From the NCBI GenBank assembly GCA_049115495.1, contig JAGDZV010000008.1:1-64000 (forward strand): 64,000 nucleotides of DNA. Reading direction: 5' to 3'. This DNA is from JACPUW01 sp049115495 (GTDB lineage: Bacteria; Bacteroidota; Bacteroidia; CAILMK01; JACPUW01). Below, piece after piece: positions 53,682-62,406 of the stretch (position 1 is its first letter; every line of letters starts with the position of its first letter). Both the position numbers and the translations under genes were made by a program. A model generated the notes under the pieces. It had not been told where the DNA came from and searched no databases. It worked only from the letters and a program-made list of their open reading frames with translations.

Positions 53682-54476
53682 CTACTCTTCTATTAAAGAA
53701 TCAAACTTATGTCTTAACCCCGAATATGTTTCAAGTTCGGCCCTTACCCTACCCACCGAAATACCTGACTCTATGATGATTGGAATCTTATTCTCATCAG
53801 CACTAACCCATAATGTCATGTCGCTTTCGCTCTTAAAAATTTCTCCTGCAATTAATAGTGGTTTTATTTTATAACACTCAACTTCTCCTACTTCTGTTTT
53901 AACCACCTCTTGCCCCGCATATTGCAGCCCAATGGGATAAGTTTCATTATCAATAAACGTATGCATGTTTATTGAGTCACCTATTTGCATTTTATCGTAA
54001 TCAAAGTTTCTTGCCAAATACAATACTGAAAGAATATCCCAAGTATCATGTGGTATTTCATATTCCTTGCCTTTTTTAGTTTTTACTTTTCCTTTTTCTG
54101 GATAAAAAATGGTGTAATCTTTTTTTGCATAATCACCTTCATTAATATTTCTTGTAAAAACTCTTGGCTGCAATGTTTGTGGATCTATTAAGGCATTGAA
54201 ATAATCACGAACGGGGAAAAAATTATCGTAAAATTTATACGTTTTGCCAATTGCACTAAAGTGTAAACACTCCTGTCCATTGAACTCTCTTAATTTATCA
54301 TTTACCTTAAACTCAATTTCTGCTACTGGAACATTGATGTATAAGTCATATTTAACCTTGTAAATTAGGCTTTCACCTGCTTTAAACGACTTGTTTTCAA
54401 CTTTTCCGGGTATAGCAAAGGCCACAAAAACCAGAGCCAATGCTAAAAATACAGTGATCTTTAATGCCTTTTTCAT
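53682..54476 (-). CDS. DUF3108 exported protein
   Basis: The 264-residue protein has a signal peptide (MKKALKITVFLALALVFVAFA) and a beta-rich domain typical of DUF3108: FKAGESLIYKVKYDLYINV at the start, then VRDYFNALIDPQTLQPRVF and VGEVECYKIKPLL. Members are periplasmic and thought to bind a hydrophobic ligand or take part in envelope maintenance, without proof. It lies 50 bp downstream of the HMCES-type gene on the same strand. Confidence 0.85.
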   Translation of the reverse strand: MKKALKITVFLALALVFVAFAIPGKVENKSFKAGESLIYKVKYDLYINVPVAEIEFKVNDKLREFNGQECLHFSAIGKTYKFYDNFFPVRDYFNALIDPQTLQPRVFTRNINEGDYAKKDYTIFYPEKGKVKTKKGKEYEIPHDTWDILSVLYLARNFDYDKMQIGDSINMHTFIDNETYPIGLQYAGQEVVKTEVGEVECYKIKPLLIAGEIFKSESDMTLWVSADENKIPIIIESGISVGRVRAELETYSGLRHKFDSLIEE

Positions 54477-54526
54477 TGAAATTAATTTTGATTCAATTCA
54501 TTTGCTTCAATAAGCAATCCAAAAAA

Positions 54527-55294
54527 CTAATATGGCGGTAAACCAATTACTGGATATTGAAATTCTTCTTCAGTTTTTGAAATGTTTCCTAAGGCATTTT
54601 TACCTCTAAGTGGTCTTACGGTTCTCACCTTAAGTAGCTCTGATGGATATGGTTTTAGCAAGTCTTTTATGAGATCAACTTCATTTTCATCTCTAGGTTT
54701 AATCCACTCATTTTCTAGCTCATTTGGTATAATTACAGGCATTCTTGGTTCTTTAAGCTTTGGATTATTGTGGATTTGTGCCATAAGATCGTTGGCTTTT
54801 GTAGTTAAAACTGAAACTGATGGTAATTCAATAAACTCTCCTTTTTCATTCTCTCCTTTCCAAACAGAATAAACCCCTGCTAATGACATCGGCTCTTCAT
54901 TTTTTAGTTCAATATGGAATGGATAAGTTGATTTACCTAGATGATGATGTTCATAAAACGCATCAAAAACCACAAGGCATCTATTTCTTCTAACAGAAAC
55001 TTTAAATGATGGCAAATCAAAAACAGTTTCGCTTCTAGCATTTAGTGTCTTATTTCTGATTTTTAAAACATCGTTCCAAGACTTTGCCCAAGAAGGAACC
55101 AAGCCCCAACTGAAAAACTGAAAGTGCTTGGTATCTTCACCTGTAATTACTGGAATCTTTTGATGTGCAAAGCCACTTGTATGATGCACCCTGCCTACAT
55201 TCATAATTACAGGATCAATATCCTCAGTTGGGATACCATACCTATCGGCATATTTTTCAACCCTCTTAGTAAGGTATTTAGCATCGTAGCACAT
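54527..55294 (-). CDS. SOS-response-associated peptidase-like, abasic-site cross-linking protein (YedK/HMCES family)
   Basis: The 255-residue protein keeps Cys2 after Met (MCYDAKYL), which forms a thiazolidine link to abasic DNA, the NARSETVFD motif, the active-site acid in FDAFYEHHH and the histidine-containing stretch IHNNPKLKEPRMPVIIP. Length is normal for the family. It shields abasic sites in single-stranded DNA. No lexA-type operator was identified upstream. Confidence 0.92.
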   Translation of the reverse strand: MCYDAKYLTKRVEKYADRYGIPTEDIDPVIMNVGRVHHTSGFAHQKIPVITGEDTKHFQFFSWGLVPSWAKSWNDVLKIRNKTLNARSETVFDLPSFKVSVRRNRCLVVFDAFYEHHHLGKSTYPFHIELKNEEPMSLAGVYSVWKGENEKGEFIELPSVSVLTTKANDLMAQIHNNPKLKEPRMPVIIPNELENEWIKPRDENEVDLIKDLLKPYPSELLKVRTVRPLRGKNALGNISKTEEEFQYPVIGLPPY

Positions 55295-55378
55295 TTGTGC
55301 AAGCTTATGATTTTTTTAGCTTTTAAATTTTATACTGAAACTTAAAGCAAAGAAAAAGGCACTATATAAGATTAAGGC

Positions 55379-56872
55379 CTACTCATAATAACCACCTTCT
55401 TCGCCTTCGTTGTCATCAAATGAAAACATACTACTCATTAGGTCTTTAAATTGTAAAGTACCTCCTTCAAGTTCGTTTTTTGAAATTTGAGAAAACTCAG
55501 CTAAGGCAAATAATACAAACTCCATGTAAAGTAATAGCTCTTTGCTATCAGCTCCGCGTTGATGCTTTTTCGCAAATTCATATAAACCTGGTACTTCCAT
55601 TAGCGTAGATGCATAGGCTTTATCCGTTTGATTGAGTATCATTTCTACATACTTGCCTGAAGTAAACCAATCAATCATTTCTTTGTAAGGATTGGCTTCT
55701 TTCTTCTTTTTGTAGCTATCAGGATTAGGGAAATAAGCTGGATATAAACTTCTAATAGCTTTGCCAATGAGTATTTTGGCAACATTTGCAGGCCCTTCTT
55801 GTTCGCCTTCATATACCAGCTCAATTTTACCAGTAATGGCCGGAATAATTCCATTGATATCTAACACCCGTGCATTGGTATTCTCTTCTCCATTTACAAT
55901 TGCTCTTCTTTCGCAATTGCTCACCAGATTTTCGTAGGCCGAAATAGTTAAACGGGCTGAAACCCCACTTTTAGAATCTACATATTCAGATTTTCGAGCT
56001 TCAAAACTTACTTGCTCAAGAATATCATGAACCAAAGGGTGCACTGTTACTACATTAATTTGCTCAGTTGAGATTCTTGCTTCTTGTTGAGTAATTTGTT
56101 TTGAGATTTCAATTGACTTTGGATAGTGTGTAAGAATTTGACTTTCTATTCTATCCTTTAATGGCGTTACAATAGAACCTCGATTGGTATAATCTTCTGG
56201 ATTGGCTGTAAATACGAATTGAATATCAAGCGGTAAGCGCATTTTAAACCCACGTATTTGAATATCCTTTTCTTGTAACATGTTAAATAAGGCTACTTGA
56301 ATACGTGCTTGTAAATCAGGGAGTTCATTAATTACAAAAATGCAGCGGTGAGACCTGGGTACTAAGCCAAAGTGAATTACCCTTTCATCAGAATAAGCCA
56401 ACTTAAGGCTAGCCGCTTTTATTGGGTCAACATCGCCTACCAAATCTGCAACAGAAACATCTGGCGTTGCTAACTTCTCTACATACCTACTATCTCTATG
56501 TAACCATTCAATTGGGGTATCATCTCCATTTAAAAGAATTTCGCTTTTGCCAAAGTTGCTTATAGGGTTCAGTGGATCATCATGAATCTCAGAACCTTTA
56601 ATGAAAGGTACCCATTCATCAAGCAAAGCTGTCATTTGCCTTGCCATTCTGGTTTTTGCTTGGCCTCTTAAACCAAGCAGTAACATGTTATGCTGCGAAA
56701 GCAGGGCACGTTCAACATCAGGAATTACAGTGTCTTCGTAGCCTAAAATGCCATCAAATACATTCTTATTACTTCTTAAATGAGCCACCAAGTTATCTCT
56801 TAGCTCTTGTTTTATACTCTTGCTTTTGTAGCCCGATTCTTTTAGTTGACCTAGTGTAGTTATTGTTTTCAA
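55379..56872 (-). CDS. MoxR/ChlI-type AAA+ ATPase
   Basis: The 497-residue AAA+ protein is of the magnesium-chelatase ChlI and MoxR group. It has Walker A GLRGQAKTR, the Walker B-like CIFVINELPDLQ, sensor 1 FVFTANPEDYTN and an arginine region PLKDRIESQILTHYP. The C-terminal 180 residues are helical and family-specific. It starts 11 bp after the stop of a VWA-domain gene, the standard pairing in which the ATPase and VWA protein act as a chaperone-like insertion or remodelling unit. The target is unknown and no chlorophyll genes are present. Confidence 0.85.
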   Translation of the reverse strand: MKTITTLGQLKESGYKSKSIKQELRDNLVAHLRSNKNVFDGILGYEDTVIPDVERALLSQHNMLLLGLRGQAKTRMARQMTALLDEWVPFIKGSEIHDDPLNPISNFGKSEILLNGDDTPIEWLHRDSRYVEKLATPDVSVADLVGDVDPIKAASLKLAYSDERVIHFGLVPRSHRCIFVINELPDLQARIQVALFNMLQEKDIQIRGFKMRLPLDIQFVFTANPEDYTNRGSIVTPLKDRIESQILTHYPKSIEISKQITQQEARISTEQINVVTVHPLVHDILEQVSFEARKSEYVDSKSGVSARLTISAYENLVSNCERRAIVNGEENTNARVLDINGIIPAITGKIELVYEGEQEGPANVAKILIGKAIRSLYPAYFPNPDSYKKKKEANPYKEMIDWFTSGKYVEMILNQTDKAYASTLMEVPGLYEFAKKHQRGADSKELLLYMEFVLFALAEFSQISKNELEGGTLQFKDLMSSMFSFDDNEGEEGGYYE

Positions 56873-56883
56873 AATGATGGTGT

Positions 56884-57981
56884 TTATCTAATTGTTTTTC
56901 TTCTATTTTTCTCGTAATCTTCAAATACAAATTCGCCAAGTTTTCCAAGACCAGTAAAGTAAGCCTTGCCACTATTTGCCTCTGTAAAATCTTGTACAAA
57001 CTTTACCAACCAAGAATCTTTAGCCACCATAAATGTAGTTACAGGAATATTTAACCTTCTGCACTGGTGGGCAAGGTTCATAGTTTTGTTAATTATCTTT
57101 TTATCAAGCCCCCATGAATTTTTGTAGTAGCGAACTCCTTCTTTTAAGCAAGTGGGTTTACCATCAGTGATCATGAAAATTTGCTTATTGGCATTTTTCT
57201 TTCGACGCAATAAATCCATGGCAAGCTCAAGTCCTGCCACAGTATTGGTATGGTATGGCCCCACCTTTAAGTATGGCAAATCTTTGAGCTCTATTTCCCA
57301 AGCATCATTTCCAAACACTATAAAATCTAGAGTATCTTTTGGATACTTTCTTTTAATTAATTCAGCCAAACCCATGGCTACTTTCTTGGCAGGAGTAATT
57401 CTATCCTCACCATACAAAATCATTGAGTGACTTATATCAATCATTACCACAGTTGAAGTTTGAGTTTTAAACTCTTGCTCTCTCACTTCAAGATCACGTT
57501 CAGTTAGTCTAAAATCGTCAACGCCATTATTAATCTGGGCATTTCGCATAGACTCAGTCATAGCAATGGTATCCATACTATCGCCATATTCAAATGGCTT
57601 TAAATCAGCAGTTGTTTCATCTCCTTTGCCAGAAAAAGGGGTTCTATGATTTCCAGATCCACCTTTCTTCAGCTTTCCAAAAATCTCTTCTAATGCCCTT
57701 TCTCTAATCGTTTGTTCACTTTTGGCAGTAATTACAAACTGCCCCGAACCGGGCTCATCTTCTTTTATATAACCTTCTTTTCTTAGATCTTCTAAAAAAT
57801 CAGCCATTGTATAATCATCATTGGTAAGGTTGTGCTCCTTATCAAGCTCATTCATCCAATTTATGGCTTCGTAGGCATCGCCTGATGTATAATTTAATAG
57901 CTCTAAAAAAATATTGAGAAGGCGCTTAAATGGATCTCCTTCCTTATCAGCTTCATATTGTGTAAATCTATATCCGAGCAT
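56884..57981 (-). CDS. VWA-domain protein paired with a MoxR ATPase
   Basis: The 365-residue protein has a helical N-terminal half and a C-terminal von Willebrand A domain (about 180-345) with a complete MIDAS: DISHS (VVMIDISHSM), a threonine in TNTVAGLELAMD and MITDGKPTC. There is no signal peptide, so it acts in the cytoplasm with the ATPase encoded just downstream. The pair resembles the BchI/BchD-derived remodelling systems. The ATG at 57981 is preceded by a 353-bp gene-free region. Confidence 0.85.
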   Translation of the reverse strand: MLGYRFTQYEADKEGDPFKRLLNIFLELLNYTSGDAYEAINWMNELDKEHNLTNDDYTMADFLEDLRKEGYIKEDEPGSGQFVITAKSEQTIRERALEEIFGKLKKGGSGNHRTPFSGKGDETTADLKPFEYGDSMDTIAMTESMRNAQINNGVDDFRLTERDLEVREQEFKTQTSTVVMIDISHSMILYGEDRITPAKKVAMGLAELIKRKYPKDTLDFIVFGNDAWEIELKDLPYLKVGPYHTNTVAGLELAMDLLRRKKNANKQIFMITDGKPTCLKEGVRYYKNSWGLDKKIINKTMNLAHQCRRLNIPVTTFMVAKDSWLVKFVQDFTEANSGKAYFTGLGKLGEFVFEDYEKNRRKTIR

Positions 57982-58334
57982 AATTCAAGACTACAAATTA
58001 TAACTGACAACTCTAAAATTGGTTTGACTTAATGAAGGTTAATATTCAAAATTGAAGTTTTATTCAAAATCGCTTTGGCTAAAAAAAAGAAAGAGCCACC
58101 TGCGCAGGTGACTCTTTCAAAATCAAAACAACCTAATGAAAAATACTCGGTTTTTACACTTCTATTGTAAAACTCAAATACTGTTCCATTCTATGTTGTT
58201 AAAACGCCAATTGCCCTTGGTTTGTTTCAATTATGGTAAAAAAGACTATAAATAAAATGTTAATTAGAAAGCCCAACTCTAAATTCACTAATTTGGGCTT
58301 TAATTTGAGTCAAAGATTCCCCTAACAAATTCAC
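57982..58334. other. Gene-free region between the VWA and oxidoreductase operons
   Basis: It holds a strong minus-strand-oriented terminator (58081-58118) that does not follow any minus-strand gene, a 39-codon plus-strand frame (58136-58255, basic, unsupported) and a second hairpin (AAAGCCCAA 58269-58277 with TTGGGCTTT 58294-58302) 33 bp before the ATG at 58335. A minus-strand small RNA ending at the terminator is possible but unproven. Confidence 0.5.
58081..58118 (-). terminator. Orphan minus-strand terminator
   Basis: The 15-base arms 58089-58103 and 58104-58118 pair except for one C-A mismatch on the plus strand, which becomes a G-U pair in a minus-strand transcript. A run of eight T follows only on the minus strand. 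Both facts indicate minus-strand transcription, but there is no minus-strand gene just upstream. Confidence 0.7.
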
Positions 58335-58793
58335 ATGGAAACGTATACTTTAAACATTAACGGACAAGATTACAAGGTTACAACCTTGCCCGATACTCCG
58401 CTACTTTGGGTTTTGAGAGATGAAATAGGTTTAACAGGTACAAAGTTTAGTTGTGGTGTAGGACAATGCGGCGCCTGTACAGTTCACATTGATGGAAAAG
58501 CAATGCGTAGTTGCTTAATGCCTATTGGTAATCTTAAAAACGTTTCGGTAGTTACTATTGAAGGGTTATCTGAAAACAACGACCACCCTGTGCAAAAAGC
58601 ATGGCAAGAAGAAGATGTTGCTCAATGTGGTTATTGTCAAGCTGGTCAAATAATGACAGCAGCATCTTTTCTTAATGACAACCCCAAGCCAAATAAAAGC
58701 GAGATAAAAAATGCTATGCATGGCAACATTTGTAGATGCGCTACCTACAATAGAATTGAAAAAGCTGTTGAAAAAGCCGCCAATAACCTTTAA
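58335..58793 (+). CDS. Molybdenum hydroxylase 2Fe-2S subunit (IorA/CoxS-like)
   Basis: The 152-residue protein has two 2Fe-2S clusters: a plant-type cluster (CGVGQCGACTVHIDG plus MRSC) and an all-helical cluster (CGYCQAGQIM and ICRCATYNRI). It is the electron-transfer subunit of xanthine dehydrogenase-type enzymes and is encoded 11 bp before the molybdopterin subunit. Short two-subunit systems of this sort include isoquinoline 1-oxidoreductase and aldehyde dehydrogenases that pass electrons to a membrane cytochrome. The substrate cannot be determined. Confidence 0.92.
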   Translation: METYTLNINGQDYKVTTLPDTPLLWVLRDEIGLTGTKFSCGVGQCGACTVHIDGKAMRSCLMPIGNLKNVSVVTIEGLSENNDHPVQKAWQEEDVAQCGYCQAGQIMTAASFLNDNPKPNKSEIKNAMHGNICRCATYNRIEKAVEKAANNL

Positions 58794-58804
58794 ATCCATT
58801 TGAA

Positions 58805-60928
58805 ATGATTAATAAAAAGATAGATAGACGCACATTCTTAAAAGCCAGTGCTTTTTCAGGTGGTGGATTTATTTTAGGTATTGGTGCCCTAAGTGCATGT
58901 AATAGCAAAACTCCAATTCCTCAAACTGAAGAAGAAATTGACTTTAAGGATTTTAATGCCTTTGTAAAGATTGGAACAAATGGTAAAGTAACAATCTATG
59001 CGCCTAACCCTGAAATTGGGCAAGGTGTAAAAACTTCAATGCCAATGGTTGTTGCCGAAGAGCTAGATGTAGCTTGGGAAGATGTTATGGTAGAACAAGC
59101 AGGCTTAGATACAAGTAAATATCAAGGACAATTTGCCGGTGGGAGCAATGCCATTAAAATGAATTGGAACACTTTGCGCGAAGCTGGAGCAACGGCCAAA
59201 ACTATGTTAATTATGGCTGCTGCCAAAAAATGGGGTATTGCCGAACATGAATGTGAAGCAAATGAAGGGGTTATTAAGAATAAAAATGGGGACGAATTAA
59301 CTTACGGAGCGCTCGTAAATGAAGCGGCAAGTTTAAAAGTTCCCGAAAAGGTTACGCTAAAAGAAAAGAAAGATTTCAAAATCATAGGAAACGATGCTAT
59401 AAATGTAGACCTAGCAAAAATCACAAAAGGTGAACCGCTATTTGGTTTAGACTACTCGGTTGACGGAATGGTTTACGCCAATACTTTAAGACCACCAGCA
59501 TTTGGAGCTACACTAAATAGTTTTGATGATACCGAAACGAGAAAAATTGAGGGTGTAATTGATGTGCTTGAACTTGAAAACCGTGTAGTTGTAATTGCAA
59601 ATAACACCTGGACAGCGATGAAAGGTAAAAAAGCACTAAGCGCGGTATGGGATAATGTAAATGGTGAAAGCACAGAACAACATAACAAAATTTTTGATGA
59701 TTTATTAGATGGTAACGAGTTTGATGTTCAAAGAGAAGATGGAGATGTACTAAAAGCTTTTAAAGTGGCTGATGAAGTTTTTGAACGTACATACAGCTCA
59801 CCGTTTTTACCTCATAGTTGCATGGAACCAATGAATTTCTTTGCCAATGTAACTGAAGATAAAGCAGAGTTGGTAGGCCCCATTCAAACCCCTGCAGGTA
59901 CACAAAGAAATGTTTCACAAAAACTAAATATTCCTATTCAAAATGTTAGCGTAATGCTTACCAGAATGGGAGGCGGTTTTGGCAGAAGACTTATTGGTGA
60001 TTTTAGCATGGAAGCTGCTGAAATTTCTCATGCAATAAAGAAACCAGTTAAGCTAGTTTATTCAAGAGAAGATGATGTTTTGGCAGGACAATTTAGACCC
60101 GCCATAAAGTACAGAATTGCTGCTTCAATAAAGGATGGTAAGATTACTGGTTATCATCTTAAAGAAGCGGCCATGAATAGCAATATGTATTCTTTGATTC
60201 CCAACTTTTTCCCGGCTGGTGCAATCGAAAACTTGAAAATTGAAACTGCAAAATATAATAGCAAAATCTCAACCGCACCATGGCGAGCTCCTTACACAAA
60301 TTTTTTAGGATTTGCTGAGCAAGCCTTTTTTGATGAGCTTTTTGAAAAGCTAAATCTCGACCCGGTTGAAACTCGAATGCAAATGCTTGAAAGAGCAAAA
60401 CTCAATTTAGATGATAAAATTCAGTATTCCCCGCAAGGAGTCCAAGGTGTTATTAAATTAGCCGTTGAAAAATCTGGTTATGGTAAAAAACAAGATGGCG
60501 TTTATCAAGGCCTCTCAGTTTATTATTCTCATAACACCCATGTTGCTGAAGTTGCAGACGTTGTAATGGAAAATGGCAACCCAAAAGTGGTTAAAGTTAC
60601 GGCCGCAGTAGATTGCGGAATTGTGGTTAATCCAACCAATGCAAAAAATCAAGTGGAAGGTGGTGTAATTGATGGTTTAGGACACGCCATGTTTGGTGAG
60701 TTAAATTTTGAAAATGGAACACCCAAAGAACAAAACTTTGTGCAGTACAGATTAGCAAGAATGAAAGACGCACCACAAGTATATGTTCATTTTGTTGATA
60801 GTAATGAAGCCCCTACTGGATTAGGAGAACCAGGCTTACCTCCTGCAGCCGCCGCTGTTGCTAATGCAATTGCCAAAGCCACAGGCAAGAGATTGTATAA
60901 TCAGCCATTTTTTAAGGATCTTTCATAA
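58805..60928 (+). CDS. Molybdopterin-binding oxidoreductase large subunit (IorB-like)
   Basis: The 707-residue protein begins with a Tat-type signal (DRRTFLKASAFSGGGFILGIG, cysteine near residue 32), so the complex is exported folded. Molybdopterin-binding motifs include TRMGGGFGRRLIGDF, WRAPYTNFLGFAEQAFFD and the late catalytic-Glu region GLGEPGLPPAAAAVANAI. This two-subunit IorAB architecture lacks a FAD subunit. No cofactor-maturation genes are in the window. Aldehydes or N-heterocycles are the usual substrates of the family. Confidence 0.9.
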   Translation: MINKKIDRRTFLKASAFSGGGFILGIGALSACNSKTPIPQTEEEIDFKDFNAFVKIGTNGKVTIYAPNPEIGQGVKTSMPMVVAEELDVAWEDVMVEQAGLDTSKYQGQFAGGSNAIKMNWNTLREAGATAKTMLIMAAAKKWGIAEHECEANEGVIKNKNGDELTYGALVNEAASLKVPEKVTLKEKKDFKIIGNDAINVDLAKITKGEPLFGLDYSVDGMVYANTLRPPAFGATLNSFDDTETRKIEGVIDVLELENRVVVIANNTWTAMKGKKALSAVWDNVNGESTEQHNKIFDDLLDGNEFDVQREDGDVLKAFKVADEVFERTYSSPFLPHSCMEPMNFFANVTEDKAELVGPIQTPAGTQRNVSQKLNIPIQNVSVMLTRMGGGFGRRLIGDFSMEAAEISHAIKKPVKLVYSREDDVLAGQFRPAIKYRIAASIKDGKITGYHLKEAAMNSNMYSLIPNFFPAGAIENLKIETAKYNSKISTAPWRAPYTNFLGFAEQAFFDELFEKLNLDPVETRMQMLERAKLNLDDKIQYSPQGVQGVIKLAVEKSGYGKKQDGVYQGLSVYYSHNTHVAEVADVVMENGNPKVVKVTAAVDCGIVVNPTNAKNQVEGGVIDGLGHAMFGELNFENGTPKEQNFVQYRLARMKDAPQVYVHFVDSNEAPTGLGEPGLPPAAAAVANAIAKATGKRLYNQPFFKDLS

Positions 60929-60937
60929 ATTTATTCC

Positions 60938-61522
60938 ATGCAAGAAGCTAGAGAACCAATTGCGCTATACGGAGATAATTACACGGCCAAGGATTATCTC
61001 AGCTGGAGTTTTGATGCTATGGTTGAAATTATAAAAGGCAAGGTTTGGAAAATGAGCCCTGCGCCAAAAAGAGTGCATCAAGACATTAATGGCAATTTGT
61101 ATCTTTCATTAAGAAATCATCTTTTAAACAAGAAATATAAAGTTTACACTTCACCGTTTGATGTTTATTTAAGCAAGGGTGAAGATTTCAGGAAAGGAAA
61201 AACTGTGGTTCAACCTGACTTATGCATTATCTGTGATGAATCCAAGTTGCATGAACTAGGTTGCGTTGGTGCACCAGATTTAATTATTGAGATACTTTCG
61301 CCAAGTACATTAAAAAAAGACTGGAACGATAAATTCAATCTATATCAAGAATTTGGAGTAAAAGAATATTGAATTGTAAGTCCTGAAGCCAAAACCATTC
61401 ACGTTTTTACCCTTGAAAATGGTACATATACTGAAATTGGCATTTATGAAAAAGATGCAAAGTTTTGCGGTAAGCTATTTCCAGATATGGAGATTAAGCT
61501 AGAAGAAGTTTTTAAATTCTAA
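60938..61522 (+). pseudogene. Uma2-family restriction-endonuclease-like gene interrupted by one TGA
   Basis: The first frame (144 codons) has the Uma2 core: YLSWSFDAMVEIIKGKVWKM, PDLCIICDESKLHELGCVGAPDLIIEILSPST (motif PDL...PDLIIEILSP), then DWNDKFNLYQEFGVKEY and a TGA at 61370-61372. The family has tryptophan at this point (EYWIV). The same frame then reads IVSPEAKTIHVFTLENG to EEVFKF and a TAA at 61522, completing the usual length of about 190 residues. One G-to-A change explains it. Truncation removes the last beta strands, so activity is doubtful. Uma2 proteins are PD-(D/E)XK nucleases of unknown biological role. Confidence 0.85.
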
Positions 61523-61914
61523 TCAAAAGCTTCATCAATAGGCTCCCAAAGTTCTACTTTGTTTCCTTCAGGATCTAATACGTGTACAAACTTTCCGTAA
61601 TCAAATTCTTCAATCTCATCAACCACTTCTACCCCATCAGATTTTAATTGCTCAACTAGGGCTTCAATATTCTCAACTCTATAGTTGACCATAAACTGAC
61701 TTTTTGAAGGAGCAAAATATTTTGAATTCCTACTCATTGTGCTCCATTGCAAATAGTTTGTCTTTTCAGGCTTTTCAAAATCTTTTGACTTGAACATGGC
61801 CCCGTATTCATCAGTTTCAAAACCAAATGTGGCGCCATACCATTCTCTCATTTTATCTGGGTCGTCACACTTAAAAAATATACCTCCTATTCCTGTTATC
61901 TTTCCTTTTTTCAT
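61519..61914 (-). CDS. VOC-family (glyoxalase/bleomycin-resistance-like) protein
   Basis: The 131-residue protein has two beta-alpha-beta-beta-beta modules: GIGGIFFKCDDPDKMREWY... and FMVNYRVENIEALVEQL..., ending in HVLDPEGNKVELWEP, the standard metal-Glu strand of VOC proteins. The activity could be a lyase, dioxygenase or binding protein. It overlaps the end of the convergent full-length Uma2 frame by 4 bp. Confidence 0.88.
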   Translation of the reverse strand: MKKGKITGIGGIFFKCDDPDKMREWYGATFGFETDEYGAMFKSKDFEKPEKTNYLQWSTMSRNSKYFAPSKSQFMVNYRVENIEALVEQLKSDGVEVVDEIEEFDYGKFVHVLDPEGNKVELWEPIDEAFD

Positions 61915-61940
61915 TTGGTGAAGTTAATAACAAGTACCAT

Positions 61941-61976
61941 AAAAAAAGAAGGAGCTGCCAAATGACAACTCCTTCT
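61941..61976 (-). terminator. Terminator after the small membrane protein gene
   Basis: AGAAGGAG (61947-61954) pairs with CTCCTTCT (61969-61976), and the stem continues inward with two C-A mismatches on the plus strand that become G-U pairs in minus-strand RNA. A run of T follows on the minus strand. It ends the minus-strand unit of the ECF sigma factor and membrane protein genes. Confidence 0.82.
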
Positions 61977-62008
61977 CACAAAAACAACCTATGGAAAATA
62001 TATAAATC

Positions 62009-62395
62009 TTATTCTACTTCTTTTTCTTTATCTGCATCCTTAATATCATTCATTTCATCCATTGGGTTGCATTTCTTATCGCCAAACCTATTTTTCATTC
62101 GGCTTTTAAATGCTTCTTTTTCATCAGGACTCATATTTTCCCATTTTGCTTTCATTCGGTGTTTCCAATTGTGCCTTCTGTGGCCACCTCCTCTTCTTCC
62201 AGGAAAACCGCCAAACAATATCTTGCTTAGTAGCAATAGCCCTAGGGTTTGCCAAAAGTTGAGTACCATTAATCCGAAAATCATAGGCATTAGCCAATTC
62301 CATAACGACATGGTTACATAGGTGAAGAGTATGATCATTAGAATGGCACCTAAGCCAAATTTTAATCCTTTAATTATCCAAAATTTCTTATTCAT
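62009..62395 (-). CDS. Small membrane protein with a Spy-like charged tail
   Basis: The 128-residue protein has two hydrophobic helices (LGAILMIILFTYVTMSL and IFGLMVLNFWQTLGLLLLSKI), a Gly/Arg/His-rich linker and a charged segment KWENMSPDEKEAFKSRMKNRF that resembles the LTxxQ/Spy type motif. It follows an ECF sigma gene by 11 bp, a position often held by an anti-sigma factor or a target of the sigma factor. Metal or envelope-stress sensing is possible because of the His-rich linker. Not a recognised family. Confidence 0.72.
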   Translation of the reverse strand: MNKKFWIIKGLKFGLGAILMIILFTYVTMSLWNWLMPMIFGLMVLNFWQTLGLLLLSKILFGGFPGRRGGGHRRHNWKHRMKAKWENMSPDEKEAFKSRMKNRFGDKKCNPMDEMNDIKDADKEKEVE

Positions 62396-62406
62396 TTTAT
62401 TGATTT

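Noticed and set aside
58136..58255. 39-codon plus-strand frame after the orphan hairpin
   Set aside because: The sequence is basic with no homology or conservation evidence. Kept only as a possible alternative reading of the region.
61370..61372. TGA read as tryptophan (alternative code)
   Set aside because: TGA serves as a normal stop in recR, ccoS, ccoI and others in the window, so a single nonsense mutation is simpler.
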